From NCBI GenBank assembly GCA_028291365.1, contig JAQGIE010000067.1, positions 1 to 60,258 on the forward strand: a stretch of 60,258 nt of DNA. The letters run 5' to 3'. Positions 38,611 to 47,293 of this stretch are shown here, in pieces. Numbering within the stretch: the first letter of the stretch is position 1; every line of letters begins with the position of its first letter. Both the position numbers and the translations under genes were made by a program. The notes under the pieces are model-generated. The model was not told where the DNA came from. It searched no databases and saw only the letters and a list, made by a program, of their open reading frames with translations. The stretch comes from Rhodospirillales bacterium (lineage in GTDB: Bacteria; Pseudomonadota; Alphaproteobacteria; BOG-932; Roseiterribacteraceae).

Positions 38611-38624
38611 TGACACCGGTATCA
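38611..38624 (+). promoter_or_regulatory. LacI-like operator, downstream copy
   Basis: TGACACCGGTATCA, a palindrome with one mismatched pair and a central CG, 70 bases before the receptor start. Its centre is 93 bases from the upstream copy, close to nine helical turns. Confidence 0.55.
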
Positions 38625-38694
38625 GGCGAGCGGCGAAGGCCGGGCCGCGGACACGCAACGATCCGCGGTGAAGAACACAGGGAGCAGAGACGCT

Positions 38695-41148
38695 ATGGGA
38701 AATGTGCAAACTGCCCGCCGACCCCGCTTGGGTCGCGTGCCAGCGACCGTGTCCGCCGTCGCCGCGTTGCTGCTGCTGCTGGCGGCGCCCGCCCAGGCGC
38801 AGCTCGAAGAAATCACCGTCACCGCCAACAAGCGCACCGAGCGCGTCCAGGAAGTGCCGGTTGCGATCTCGGTCGTCACGCCGGAGGCGATGGAGCGCGC
38901 CAACGTGCGCAGCTTCGACGATCTGGTGAAGCTGGCGCCGTCACTGACCATCACCAAGACGACGCAACCCGCGAACAACTCGATCAACATCCGCGGTATC
39001 GGCACCTACTCCTTCTCGATCGCCACCGAGTCGAGCGTAGCGGTGGTGATCGACGAAGTGCCGCAGGCCTTCCAGTCCGCCGCCTTCACTGATCTGGTCG
39101 ACGTACAGCGCATCGAAGTGCTGCGCGGCCCGCAGAGCACGCTGTTCGGCAAGAGCGCCTCGGCCGGCGTGATCAGCATCACGACGCGCCAGCCGACCGA
39201 CACGTTCACGGCACGGGCCGAAACGATGTTCACCGACGACAATGAACAGCGTCTCAGCGCCACGGTCTCGGGACCGCTTGCGGACAAGCTGAAATTCCGC
39301 CTGACCGGCTCGTACAGCCACCAGGAAGGCCAACTCGAGAACCTCTCGGATGGATCACATCTGAACGGCAATCGCGACCAGACGATTCGCGGCAAGCTGG
39401 TGTGGACGCCGGCCGACAATTGGGACGTCACCTTCTCGCCCTACTACAATCACACCTGGAACACGTGCTGTGCCGCGGCGCCACTCAACATCACGCCCGG
39501 ACTCACGTTCGCGGGTCTGCGCACGCTGACACCGGCCACCGTCTTTCGCGGCGTCAATATCGGGCCGTCGAACACCCAGACGCGCATCGACGTGAACCCC
39601 GCCGGCAACTCGACCGATTGGGGCGGCTATCTGCGCGTGAACTACGCTTTCGACGGCTTCAGCCTGACCTCGCTGACCTCCTACGATCGATACCGTCTGC
39701 GCGATCTGCAGGACGTCGAAAACACCGACATCAATTTCGGCGACCCTGCCATCTATGCCGGCACGACGCTGGCACCCGATCCGCGCTGGAAGACCGGCGG
39801 CATCGCCGTCGGCGGCTGGTTCGACGTCAAGGCGTATACGCAGGAATTGCGTTTGACCTCGCCCGGCACCGGCCCGGTCAAATATGTCGCCGGCCTGTTC
39901 TATTCGAAGATCGACGGCGGCCGGTATTTCTATCGCGGTCCGAACTGGATCCCCGAGCACGACCCCAATCTCGCCAACTATTCGACGCTGGTGCGCGCGA
40001 CCCCGATCTCGACCTTCCCGGGCACGACCAACAATCCGCTCGGCAATTATCTCTCGACCTCGGGATCGACCTCCTACGCCGCCTTCGGCAATGCCACCTG
40101 GGAGATCCTGCCGGGGCTGAACCTGATCGGCGGACTTCGCGTCAATCGCGAAGACATCGACTACGCCTTCTATGATTACACCTGCACGATCGCGGCCTGC
40201 CTCACAGCTGCGGGTGCAACGCCGGTCGGCCGTCCCAACAGCCCGGCCAACAATATCCGCGCGGTTTACACCGGTTCGAACGGCGAGACGGCGGTCACCT
40301 ACAAGGCCGGCATCCAATATCAATGGACGCCCGACATCATGACCTTCGCGACCTATTCGCGCGCCTATAAAGGGCAGACCTACGACCTCACCAGCAGCTT
40401 CACCGTCGGCATCGCGGCGACACAGCCGGTCAAAGCCGAATGGGGCGATAATTACGAAGTCGGCATCAAGACCGCGCTGTTCAACAAGCGGCTGATCTTC
40501 AACCTGACCGGCTTCTACGAAGTCTTCACCGACTTCCAGGCGCAGACGCGCGACGTGCCCAACAGCATCAACATCCTGGCCAATGTCGGCAAAGTGACCA
40601 GCAAGGGCGTCGAGCTGGAGAGCACGTTCCAGCCGATGCGCGACTTCACCTTGAGCGTCGCCGGTGCCTACACCGACGCCAAGGTCAACAGCTTCCCCAA
40701 CGCAACCTGCTACGCGTTGCAGACCGTGGCCGAGGGCTGCATCAACAACCGCCAGGACCTGGCCGGCAAACCGCTCAACAACGTTCCCAAATGGAACTTC
40801 AACGTCGTCGGCCAGTACGACATTCCGCTGAACGGCCTGGCCTTCGATGCCTTCGTCGCGGCTGCGTATAAATGGCAGTCGAAAGTCATCTATTCGCTGC
40901 AGCAGGATCCCGACTCGATCCAGGACGCCTATGGCATCGTCAATCTGTCGGGCGGCATCGAAGACAAGAACGGCCGGTACAGGCTGACGCTGTTCGCCAA
41001 CAACCTGTTCGACAAGAACTACTTTCTGACGCGCGGCCGCGACACGGCCTACTGGCGCGCGGTCGCGGGCGCCAGCACCGCGGTGACGGGCAAGCCGGCG
41101 CGTGACTTCTCGCGTTATGTCGGCGTGCGTGCAAGCGTGAATTACTGA
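38695..41148 (+). CDS. TonB-dependent outer-membrane receptor
   Basis: 817 residues. Signal peptide ends near APAQAQ (residue about 38); the mature protein begins LEEITVTANKRTERVQEVPV, a TonB-box/plug start, with plug motifs NSINIRGIG and VDVQRIEVLRGPQSTLFGKSA, then a long 22-strand barrel with aromatic strand ends and terminal Tyr. Of the large oligotroph-type family whose substrates range from glycans to siderophores. The ATG after GGGAG was chosen over an earlier GTG. Two LacI-like operators in front suggest a sugar-responsive repressor, and a secreted protein gene follows. Confidence 0.95.
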   Translation: MGNVQTARRPRLGRVPATVSAVAALLLLLAAPAQAQLEEITVTANKRTERVQEVPVAISVVTPEAMERANVRSFDDLVKLAPSLTITKTTQPANNSINIRGIGTYSFSIATESSVAVVIDEVPQAFQSAAFTDLVDVQRIEVLRGPQSTLFGKSASAGVISITTRQPTDTFTARAETMFTDDNEQRLSATVSGPLADKLKFRLTGSYSHQEGQLENLSDGSHLNGNRDQTIRGKLVWTPADNWDVTFSPYYNHTWNTCCAAAPLNITPGLTFAGLRTLTPATVFRGVNIGPSNTQTRIDVNPAGNSTDWGGYLRVNYAFDGFSLTSLTSYDRYRLRDLQDVENTDINFGDPAIYAGTTLAPDPRWKTGGIAVGGWFDVKAYTQELRLTSPGTGPVKYVAGLFYSKIDGGRYFYRGPNWIPEHDPNLANYSTLVRATPISTFPGTTNNPLGNYLSTSGSTSYAAFGNATWEILPGLNLIGGLRVNREDIDYAFYDYTCTIAACLTAAGATPVGRPNSPANNIRAVYTGSNGETAVTYKAGIQYQWTPDIMTFATYSRAYKGQTYDLTSSFTVGIAATQPVKAEWGDNYEVGIKTALFNKRLIFNLTGFYEVFTDFQAQTRDVPNSINILANVGKVTSKGVELESTFQPMRDFTLSVAGAYTDAKVNSFPNATCYALQTVAEGCINNRQDLAGKPLNNVPKWNFNVVGQYDIPLNGLAFDAFVAAAYKWQSKVIYSLQQDPDSIQDAYGIVNLSGGIEDKNGRYRLTLFANNLFDKNYFLTRGRDTAYWRAVAGASTAVTGKPARDFSRYVGVRASVNY

Positions 41149-41162
41149 GCCTCCTCCTACTT

Positions 41163-41190
41163 GCCCGCATCGTCGCAGGACGGTGCGGGC
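41163..41190 (+). terminator. Hairpin between the receptor and the 609-residue secreted protein gene
   Basis: GCCCGCA ... TGCGGGC arms with inner GTC/GAC pairing, followed by GAGGATTTTT directly before the next start codon. It may attenuate rather than end transcription, because the T-run also spaces the downstream Shine-Dalgarno (GAGGA). Confidence 0.5.
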
Positions 41191-41201
41191 GAGGATTTTT
41201 C

Positions 41202-43031
41202 ATGCGCAAGCACCTCATCCTGTTCACCGCTTCGCTTCTGTCGCTGCCCGCCGCCGGGCTGGCGACCGAACCACCGCCGATGAACAGCGTGATCGAGCAG
41301 CGAATCCTGCCCGATCTAGACGCTCTGTTCCGCAAGATCGTCGCCGAGAAGCGCGACACGACGCTCGACGGCGTGCGCGTCTTCACCGGCGAGGACAGGT
41401 TCCTGCCGGGCAAGGTCGCGATCGGCGTCGCCCATCTGATCCTGCACACCAACGCGGACGATCCCAGGCGCGAAATCTATCTCGCCGGCTTCCGCCAGAT
41501 CGCCGACATGACGGTCGACGATCCCAACGACAGCTGGGGCATCTACTATTATGTGCTGGCGCTGCAGAAGCTGAACGCGGCCGGCCTGCTCGATCGCGCC
41601 GTCGCGCCCGCGACGCTGCAGAAGCTGCGCGCCAATCTCGACTGGCGACGTTTCGTACGCACCGACGACTTCACGCTGATCGACCTGCCCAACAACTATT
41701 ACGGTGTCTCGTTCGGCATCGCGCGCCAGCGCGCAATGCTGGGGTGGGAAGATTTGAGCGGCAGTGAAACCTTGCTGCGCAAGGCGTTCGATCACTACCG
41801 CCGATATTCGGGACAGTTCGGTTTCGCCGACGAGACCGCCGGCGAGGGCCGGTTCGACCGCTACAGCGTCCTGCTCGCAGGCGAGATCGCGCAACGCATG
41901 CTGGAATCCGGCATGGCACCGCCCGACGAAGTGAAGACGTGGCTGCGCAAGTCGGTCGACCTGTTGTTGCCGCGATTCAACGAGCAAGGGACCGGCTTCG
42001 AATATGGACGCAGCATTGGCGTCTATGGCGAAACCGCGTTTCTCGAAGTCTTCGTCGTCGCGGCCAAGCTCGGCGTGCTGACGGCGCAGGAACGCGACAT
42101 GGCGTACGCCTTCGCGTCGCGCATCGCCAGGCGCTACGCCGATTTCTGGTACGACCCCGAGATCGCGTCGGTGAATCTGTGGAGCCGCGGCCGCCGCACC
42201 GACGGTTATCGGGGCCGCAAGCGTATCCTGGGCGAAAATCTCAGCCTCTCGCACCAGTACATCTATACCGACGAGATCTGGAACGAGCTCGGCTATCGCG
42301 ATCGCACGCCGAGCCCCGACTTCACGCGCTGGCTCGACACATTGCCAAAACGCACCGCGACCTGGTTCCAGCGCGGCACCTACGACCGGCTGGTCGTCAC
42401 CATTCGCGATCGCGGTCACGTAATCGGCCTGCCCTTGATCAATGGCGGGCCGGATCAGCATCGCAACAGCCCCTACTACCCGGTGCCGTTTGCCACCGGC
42501 ATGTTGGCGGGCATCGCCGACGGGCGCGTTCCCTTGCTGGTGCCGCGTTTCACGCTGGCCGACGGATCGGAACTCCTTCCCGTCGCCTTCATGCGCGACG
42601 CGAAGGTCGAGCAGCGCGGCGAAAAGCTGATTGTCAGCTACCGCCAGCACGGCCTTGACCGCATCAACGAGGCGACGCCCAAAGAAGACCCGCGCATCGA
42701 GCTGCGCACGACCTATACGTTCGAACCCGGCAGGATCACGCGCGAAGACGAGTATCGCGCGCCGCAGCCGGTGGCGCTCGCCAATGTCCGGATGGAATTC
42801 GCCGGCTACGCCTCCGGTGCGACCGCGAAAGGCACCACCATCCGCTTTCCGACCGGTGACGTGCGCAGCCTCGAGGTCACGGGCGTCGGCGACTGCCGCG
42901 TCGAGGATTCAAGCAACGATCCGCTCTACCGTGCACCGGACGGCCAGCTGAACAGTCGCGCCGTTTGCGAAACGGGCTCGTGGACGCTCGACGGCGCGCG
43001 CCGGATACGCTGGGTGCTGACCTATCGCTAA
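41202..43031 (+). CDS. Secreted protein of unknown function, toroid plus beta-sandwich look
   Basis: 609 residues. Signal peptide MRKHLILFTASLLSLPAAG. The first 330 residues are helical with repeated aromatic segments (WGIYYYVLALQKLN, DLPNNYYGVSFGIARQRAML, GTGFEYGRSIGVYGETAFLE), as in alpha/alpha-toroid polysaccharide lyases and glycoside hydrolases; the last 250 are beta-rich (LPLINGGPDQHRNSPYYPVP, IELRTTYTFEPGRITRED). I do not recognise the family. Neighbourhood (TonB receptor 53 bases upstream with LacI-like operators) suggests a glycan-degrading or binding role; this is inference. Its stop TAA overlaps the stop of the methyltransferase on the other strand. Confidence 0.7.
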   Translation: MRKHLILFTASLLSLPAAGLATEPPPMNSVIEQRILPDLDALFRKIVAEKRDTTLDGVRVFTGEDRFLPGKVAIGVAHLILHTNADDPRREIYLAGFRQIADMTVDDPNDSWGIYYYVLALQKLNAAGLLDRAVAPATLQKLRANLDWRRFVRTDDFTLIDLPNNYYGVSFGIARQRAMLGWEDLSGSETLLRKAFDHYRRYSGQFGFADETAGEGRFDRYSVLLAGEIAQRMLESGMAPPDEVKTWLRKSVDLLLPRFNEQGTGFEYGRSIGVYGETAFLEVFVVAAKLGVLTAQERDMAYAFASRIARRYADFWYDPEIASVNLWSRGRRTDGYRGRKRILGENLSLSHQYIYTDEIWNELGYRDRTPSPDFTRWLDTLPKRTATWFQRGTYDRLVVTIRDRGHVIGLPLINGGPDQHRNSPYYPVPFATGMLAGIADGRVPLLVPRFTLADGSELLPVAFMRDAKVEQRGEKLIVSYRQHGLDRINEATPKEDPRIELRTTYTFEPGRITREDEYRAPQPVALANVRMEFAGYASGATAKGTTIRFPTGDVRSLEVTGVGDCRVEDSSNDPLYRAPDGQLNSRAVCETGSWTLDGARRIRWVLTYR

Positions 43032-43918
43032 AGCGGCAGCGAAACCTGCGCCACGCGAAGCGGTGCGGTCGGTTGCTCGGCAAGACCCGGCGTCAGATAG
43101 AGACTCTCGACCGTGTCTTCGGTGCGCCCGTTGAGCGTCGCCTGGCTCGAACGCCCCGCAGGCAGCAGATGCTGGGTCAGCTTGAGTTCCGCCGGCAGCG
43201 GCGGCCCGTAGCTGCGCTCGCCCGACAGACCGTCATAGGACAAGGCAAAGCGCAGCCGCCGCGCATTGAGCGCATGCAGCCCGTCAATCAGCATGTCGCG
43301 GGCGAGCCCGTCGGCGTAGCGGCGGTCGCGTCCGGTCGACGTGCCGTGATAGGGCGGATCGAGATAGATGAAATCGTCGGGCCCGGCATCGTGCAGTGAA
43401 GCGAGCCAATCGCCCGAACGCAATTCGGTGCGGCCCTTCAGCAAGGCAGACGCGCCCGTCACCGCGTCGCGCATCTTGTCGGGCCGCATGCCGAGGCGGC
43501 GCTTGTCGACCGATTGCGTGAACTGTCCGCGCGCATTGAAACGCACCGCGTTCTTCACGCAACGGCACAGCAGATAGAGCAGATCGACCGGATCGCCCCC
43601 GGCGTTGAAGCGCTCGCGGACGCGATTGAAATAATCGGGGTCGTCGGCCGCCTGCCCGCTCCAGATCGTCTGGTACCGGTCGGCGAGGTCGAACGGCCGT
43701 TCGATGATCTCCACCCAGAGGCGCGTCAGCGGTTCGAGCACGTCGCAGAGCACGATGCGCCGAGGCGACCGGTGGCGCGCCGCCCACAGCGACATCGCGG
43801 CCGAGCCGGCAAAGGGTTCGAACCAGGTCTCGATCTCGTCGGGGACAAAGCGGCTGATCCGCGCCGCCAGCGCGCGCTTGCTGCCCTGATACGGGATCGG
43901 ATGCGGAAGCGTCGTCAT
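43028..43918 (-). CDS. D12-class N6-adenine DNA methyltransferase (Dam-like), orphan
   Basis: 296 residues. Order of motifs is that of the Dam/DpnII class: X HPIPYQGSKRALAARIS, I TWFEPFAGSAAMSLWAA, catalytic IV FIYLDPPYHGTSTGRDRR, with RRIVLCDVLEPLTRLW and NAVRFNARGQFTQSVDK in the target-recognition part. It methylates adenine in a short DNA target not predictable here. No restriction endonuclease gene is adjacent, and alphaproteobacteria usually rely on CcrM, so this may be an orphan or degraded-system enzyme. Stops face to face with the preceding gene. Confidence 0.9.
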   Translation of the reverse strand: MTTLPHPIPYQGSKRALAARISRFVPDEIETWFEPFAGSAAMSLWAARHRSPRRIVLCDVLEPLTRLWVEIIERPFDLADRYQTIWSGQAADDPDYFNRVRERFNAGGDPVDLLYLLCRCVKNAVRFNARGQFTQSVDKRRLGMRPDKMRDAVTGASALLKGRTELRSGDWLASLHDAGPDDFIYLDPPYHGTSTGRDRRYADGLARDMLIDGLHALNARRLRFALSYDGLSGERSYGPPLPAELKLTQHLLPAGRSSQATLNGRTEDTVESLYLTPGLAEQPTAPLRVAQVSLPL

Positions 43919-43974
43919 CGGGCCCTGGCTATCAGGTTCGCCCGATTCGACGCCCGCCTTTTCCGCTCAGCTGG

Positions 43975-46140
43975 TCAGAACTTGGTCTCCAGGGTGACGC
44001 CGACCTGCCGGCCGCGCGGGAACCCGACCTGGTAGCCGCGGGGGCTGCCGGTGACGCCGAAATCGACATACCGGATGACGCCCAGCGGATCGCGATTGTC
44101 GAGCAGGTTGCGCACGAACAACGTCGCGCGCGATCCGCCGCGTTCGGCGCCGAGGCGCAGTTCGACCACGTCACGATCGCCGGTCGACGCGAAATTGCCG
44201 ACCTGATCGTATTTTTCCGAGCGCCACTGATAGGAAGCGCTGAGAAAGCCGTTGACGCCGTCGGTCACGGGGAAATCGAAGTCCGACGCCAGGTAGAACT
44301 GATATTGCGGCGTATTGGGCGCGATCTTGCCGACGATGCTGGGATTGCCGGTCAGCGTGCCGACTTCGGGATCGGTTCCCTTGGTGTATTTCGGCTCGGT
44401 GGCGGAGCCGGTTGCCGTGATGCGCCACCAATTGGTCGGCACCGCCTGCACTTCCAGCTCGACGCCCTTCACTTCCAGCGCACCGACATTAGCGATGTAG
44501 GAGATCGAGCCGGTGCCGAAGATCGCGTTCTGCGTCAGCTGCTGGTTGTTCCAGTCGATGAAGAAGGCCGCCGCGTTGACGCGCAGCCGCCGGTCGAGCC
44601 ATTCGCTTTTGAGCCCGATTTCATAGTTCCACGAGGTCTCTTCGTCATAGGCCACCTGTGAGCCGGTCAGGCGCACGTCGGAATTGAAGCCACCCGGCTT
44701 GTTGCCGCGCGCGACCGTGCCATAGACCATCACGTCGTTGGCGAGCTTGTAGTCGAGCGTGAAACGCGGATTGAGGCTGTTGTACGCGGTCGACAAATTA
44801 TAGTGGTTGTCGCCGCCGATCAGCCCCAGCTCGTCACGCGCCCAGCGCAGCTCGGCGCTGGCGGAGAATCGGTCCGTGATGTCGTAGCGCAGCAGGCCGA
44901 AGCCGGCATAGTTGCGCGTCGTGTTGATGCCGTTGTCCTGCCGGCGCTTGGTCGTGAAGATGTACCGGTCGGTGCGGCGGTCCTCGTGATAATAATAGCC
45001 ACCGACCAGCCACGACAGGCGTTCGCCGGGCGACGAGGCCAGGCGCACTTCCTGCGAAAAGGCTTCGATGCGGATCCCGTCCTGCACATGCAGCGTGCCG
45101 CCGGCGCCGGCGATCGGCAGAAAGTCGAGATCGGCGTCGCGATCTTCGTCCGACAGCGTGTAGCCGCTGACCGAGGTCAGCTTCACCGGCCCGAAATCAT
45201 ATTCGATGATGCCGGCGCCGCGCGTCGTTTCGCGCGTCAGCGGACCGCCGTCGACGAGGCCAAGATTGAGCGAGATGTCGGCGGGCGTCGCGATGACCAC
45301 GCCGCAGTAATAGCGCGGCACGCCGGTGGCCGGATTGGGAAAGCAATTGTTCTTCGATGCGCGCTGCAGCGCCGTCGCGTCGTGCCCATCGTCGTTCTTG
45401 GCATAGGACAGGCGCATCGTGACGGTCAGCGGATCGATCGGCGTCAGGCGCAGGATCGCGGTGCCGGCGCGGGTCTCTTCCTTGCCGATCTTGGCGCCGT
45501 AATAGGGATCGGTCGGGTTGTTGTTCTTGTACTCGCCGCCGTAGCGGTAATAGTTCGCCGCCACCTGCAGCGACGCCTTCTGCGCGATGATCGGGCCGCC
45601 ATAGCTGGCCAGCACGTCGTATTCACCGTCTTCCGCAAATGTCGCCTTGAAGGTGCCTTCGGGAACCTCGCCCGGCAGCTTCGAAACGTAGGAGATCGCG
45701 CCCGAGAATGTCTGGCGGCCATAGAGCGCCGACTGCGGGCCTTTGATGACTTCGACGCGTTCGACGAACGCCATCTCGGTCGAGAACAGCGAATCGGGAA
45801 TAAAGACGCCGTCGAGGAACGAAGCTGCGTTGGGCGTGCCGAGGATCGACGACTGGCCGCGGATCGATGGACGGTCGAGGCGGCGGCCGAAATCGCGCTC
45901 GTAGCTGAGGCCCGCGACCACGCCACTCAACTGGCTGATGTCCTGCACGCCCTTGCGGTCGAGCGTGGCGCGCGAGAAGGCGCTGACCGCGATCGGAACG
46001 TCCTGCAACCGTTCCTCGGTCTTGCGCGCCGACACCACGATCTCCTCGATCGCGGGCGCACTTTGCGCCAGCGCCGCACCGGCCCAGCACAGCGCCAAGC
46101 CCGAAACACCCGCCCAAGCTGCAATCTTGCTGCCGCTCAT
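43975..46140 (-). CDS. TonB-dependent outer-membrane receptor of the catabolic locus
   Basis: 721 residues. Signal peptide GSKIAAWAGVSGLALCWAGA ends at ALAQSAPA; the mature protein starts IEEIVVSARKTEERLQDVPI. Plug motifs SIRGQSSILGTPNAASFLDG and FVERVEVIKGPQSALYGRQT, then the barrel ending in a Phe (VGVTLETKF). IroN/oligotroph group; ligand unknown. It is last on the strand that also carries the ABC transporter and racemase-like gene, separated from the latter by 135 bases that contain a GGTTGTA palindrome, so it probably has its own regulated promoter in the same regulon. Confidence 0.95.
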   Translation of the reverse strand: MSGSKIAAWAGVSGLALCWAGAALAQSAPAIEEIVVSARKTEERLQDVPIAVSAFSRATLDRKGVQDISQLSGVVAGLSYERDFGRRLDRPSIRGQSSILGTPNAASFLDGVFIPDSLFSTEMAFVERVEVIKGPQSALYGRQTFSGAISYVSKLPGEVPEGTFKATFAEDGEYDVLASYGGPIIAQKASLQVAANYYRYGGEYKNNNPTDPYYGAKIGKEETRAGTAILRLTPIDPLTVTMRLSYAKNDDGHDATALQRASKNNCFPNPATGVPRYYCGVVIATPADISLNLGLVDGGPLTRETTRGAGIIEYDFGPVKLTSVSGYTLSDEDRDADLDFLPIAGAGGTLHVQDGIRIEAFSQEVRLASSPGERLSWLVGGYYYHEDRRTDRYIFTTKRRQDNGINTTRNYAGFGLLRYDITDRFSASAELRWARDELGLIGGDNHYNLSTAYNSLNPRFTLDYKLANDVMVYGTVARGNKPGGFNSDVRLTGSQVAYDEETSWNYEIGLKSEWLDRRLRVNAAAFFIDWNNQQLTQNAIFGTGSISYIANVGALEVKGVELEVQAVPTNWWRITATGSATEPKYTKGTDPEVGTLTGNPSIVGKIAPNTPQYQFYLASDFDFPVTDGVNGFLSASYQWRSEKYDQVGNFASTGDRDVVELRLGAERGGSRATLFVRNLLDNRDPLGVIRYVDFGVTGSPRGYQVGFPRGRQVGVTLETKF

Positions 46141-46198
46141 TCCCTTGCCCCCTGTTCGCGCGCTTCGCGAGGCCCGTCTCGACGGTCCCGTGTTGTCT

Positions 46199-46214
46199 GG
46201 TTGTAGATACAACC
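46199..46214. promoter_or_regulatory. Palindromic operator GGTTGTAGATACAACC
   Basis: Perfect 7-bp arms around a 2-base centre, 58 bases upstream of the TonB receptor start. The inner TGTA-N2-TACA equals the site known for HutC-type GntR repressors, and a GntR/UTRA gene is part of this locus. Confidence 0.65.
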
Positions 46215-46275
46215 GTCGCAGAGCGGGGATTGGCTGGCAAGCCCGGCGCGCAGTGCGCGTCCATGCTCCGGCGGT

Positions 46276-46980
46276 TCAGCGCCGGACGACGTCGCGGAGC
46301 CAGCGTCGCAGATCGAGATCTGCACCGAGCGCGTTCAAACTGCTCCAGGCGAGGCTCAAATTCGACGAAAGAACCGGCTTGTCCGCGCGTACCTGCCTGA
46401 TCGCGGACAGCGTCGCCATGCCGGTGCCGCTGCACAGCACGGCGTCGGCCGGAATCGCCATCGCGCGTTCCAGCGCCGTCACCGCCGAGTCCGCGGCGAT
46501 GCCATAGATCGGATGCCCGGCGGCCGCGCGTTCGACGTCGACCACCTCGACCACGTCAACGCCGGCGTGGTGCCAATAGCCGAGCGCAGCCGCCAGCACG
46601 TCCGGCGGGTAGGGATTGACCAGCGCGACCCGCCTGGCGCTGCAGGCGACCAACGCCTCGAGAATGGCGGCGGTCGCGGTCCGCATGCGCACGCCCTGGG
46701 CCTGCAGGCGTTCGACAAAGGCCCGCTCCTGCGCGATACCGTAGAGATAGAAGGTGCCGGTGCAGGCGAAGGCGAAGACGTCAATCTTCATGCCGCCGAA
46801 GCTGGCGATCCAGCGATCGGTGTCGTCGCCATAGGCACGCAGCCGGTCGAGCATCGAGGCGCCCGGATTGCACATGCGCGTCGTCAGCATCAGCGCGTCG
46901 TCGCCGAGCAGCCGCACCATCTCGGGCTCGACGGTGGGATTGGCCTGCGGCGTCAGGACGCCAACGACACCGCGCTGCAT
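46276..46980 (-). CDS. Asp/Glu racemase-superfamily enzyme (maleate isomerase/AMDase-like)
   Basis: 234 residues. The two catalytic Cys of the superfamily are both present: Cys73 in DVFAFACTGTFYLYG and Cys183 in DAVLCSGTGMATLSA. N-terminal VGVLTPQANPTVEPEMVRLL and C-terminal KPVLSSNLSLAWSSLNALG fit maleate isomerases and arylmalonate decarboxylase relatives. Two-Cys chemistry suggests isomerisation or racemisation rather than decarboxylation. It lies in the ABC transporter operon, 14 bases after the small coiled-coil gene. A frameshifted paralogue lies 8 kb away. Confidence 0.85.
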   Translation of the reverse strand: MQRGVVGVLTPQANPTVEPEMVRLLGDDALMLTTRMCNPGASMLDRLRAYGDDTDRWIASFGGMKIDVFAFACTGTFYLYGIAQERAFVERLQAQGVRMRTATAAILEALVACSARRVALVNPYPPDVLAAALGYWHHAGVDVVEVVDVERAAAGHPIYGIAADSAVTALERAMAIPADAVLCSGTGMATLSAIRQVRADKPVLSSNLSLAWSSLNALGADLDLRRWLRDVVRR

Positions 46981-46994
46981 GCAGGGTTCCTCGC

Positions 46995-47288
46995 CTACGA
47001 TCCGATGGTCGCGTGCAGCGCGCGCGCGATCATCGCTTCGACGTCGGCGAGACGCGCCGCTTCGGCTTCGGCGCCCGCGGCGGCTTCACGCTGCTGCGCC
47101 AGCGGGACGCCGCGCAGCTCCGCGACCGTGCGTTCGAGACGGTCGATCCGGTCCATCGCGGCCGCCAGCTCGATCACGAGCGCGGTCGCGATCTGCAGCA
47201 CCTGTTCGGTCTCGGCGCTGGCCAGGCTGACGGGCCGCTCGCCGCGCACCGAATTCACCAACTGCAGGACGGCATCGGCTGGACGCAT
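46995..47288 (-). CDS. Small coiled-coil protein of unknown function
   Basis: 97 residues, cytoplasmic, no Cys. The central part IATALVIELAAAMDRIDRLE, RTVAELRG is a heptad-like helix, followed by an Ala/Glu/Arg-rich helix (EAAAGAEAEAARLADVEAMI). I do not recognise the family. Tight spacing (5 bases after the transporter substrate-binding protein gene, 14 before the isomerase gene) argues that it is a real gene of the operon, perhaps an accessory subunit. Confidence 0.7.
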   Translation of the reverse strand: MRPADAVLQLVNSVRGERPVSLASAETEQVLQIATALVIELAAAMDRIDRLERTVAELRGVPLAQQREAAAGAEAEAARLADVEAMIARALHATIGS

Positions 47289-47293
47289 CTTAG

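Larger units (their letters stand above)
38384..38694. other. Intergenic region with paired LacI-like operators
   Basis: 311 bases without a gene, between the pseudogene and the TonB receptor gene. Contents: two ACCGGT-centred palindromes (38518-38531 and 38611-38624), a possible -35 TTGACG at 38539-38544 between them, and a GGGAG Shine-Dalgarno for the receptor. No small gene is evident. Confidence 0.6.
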
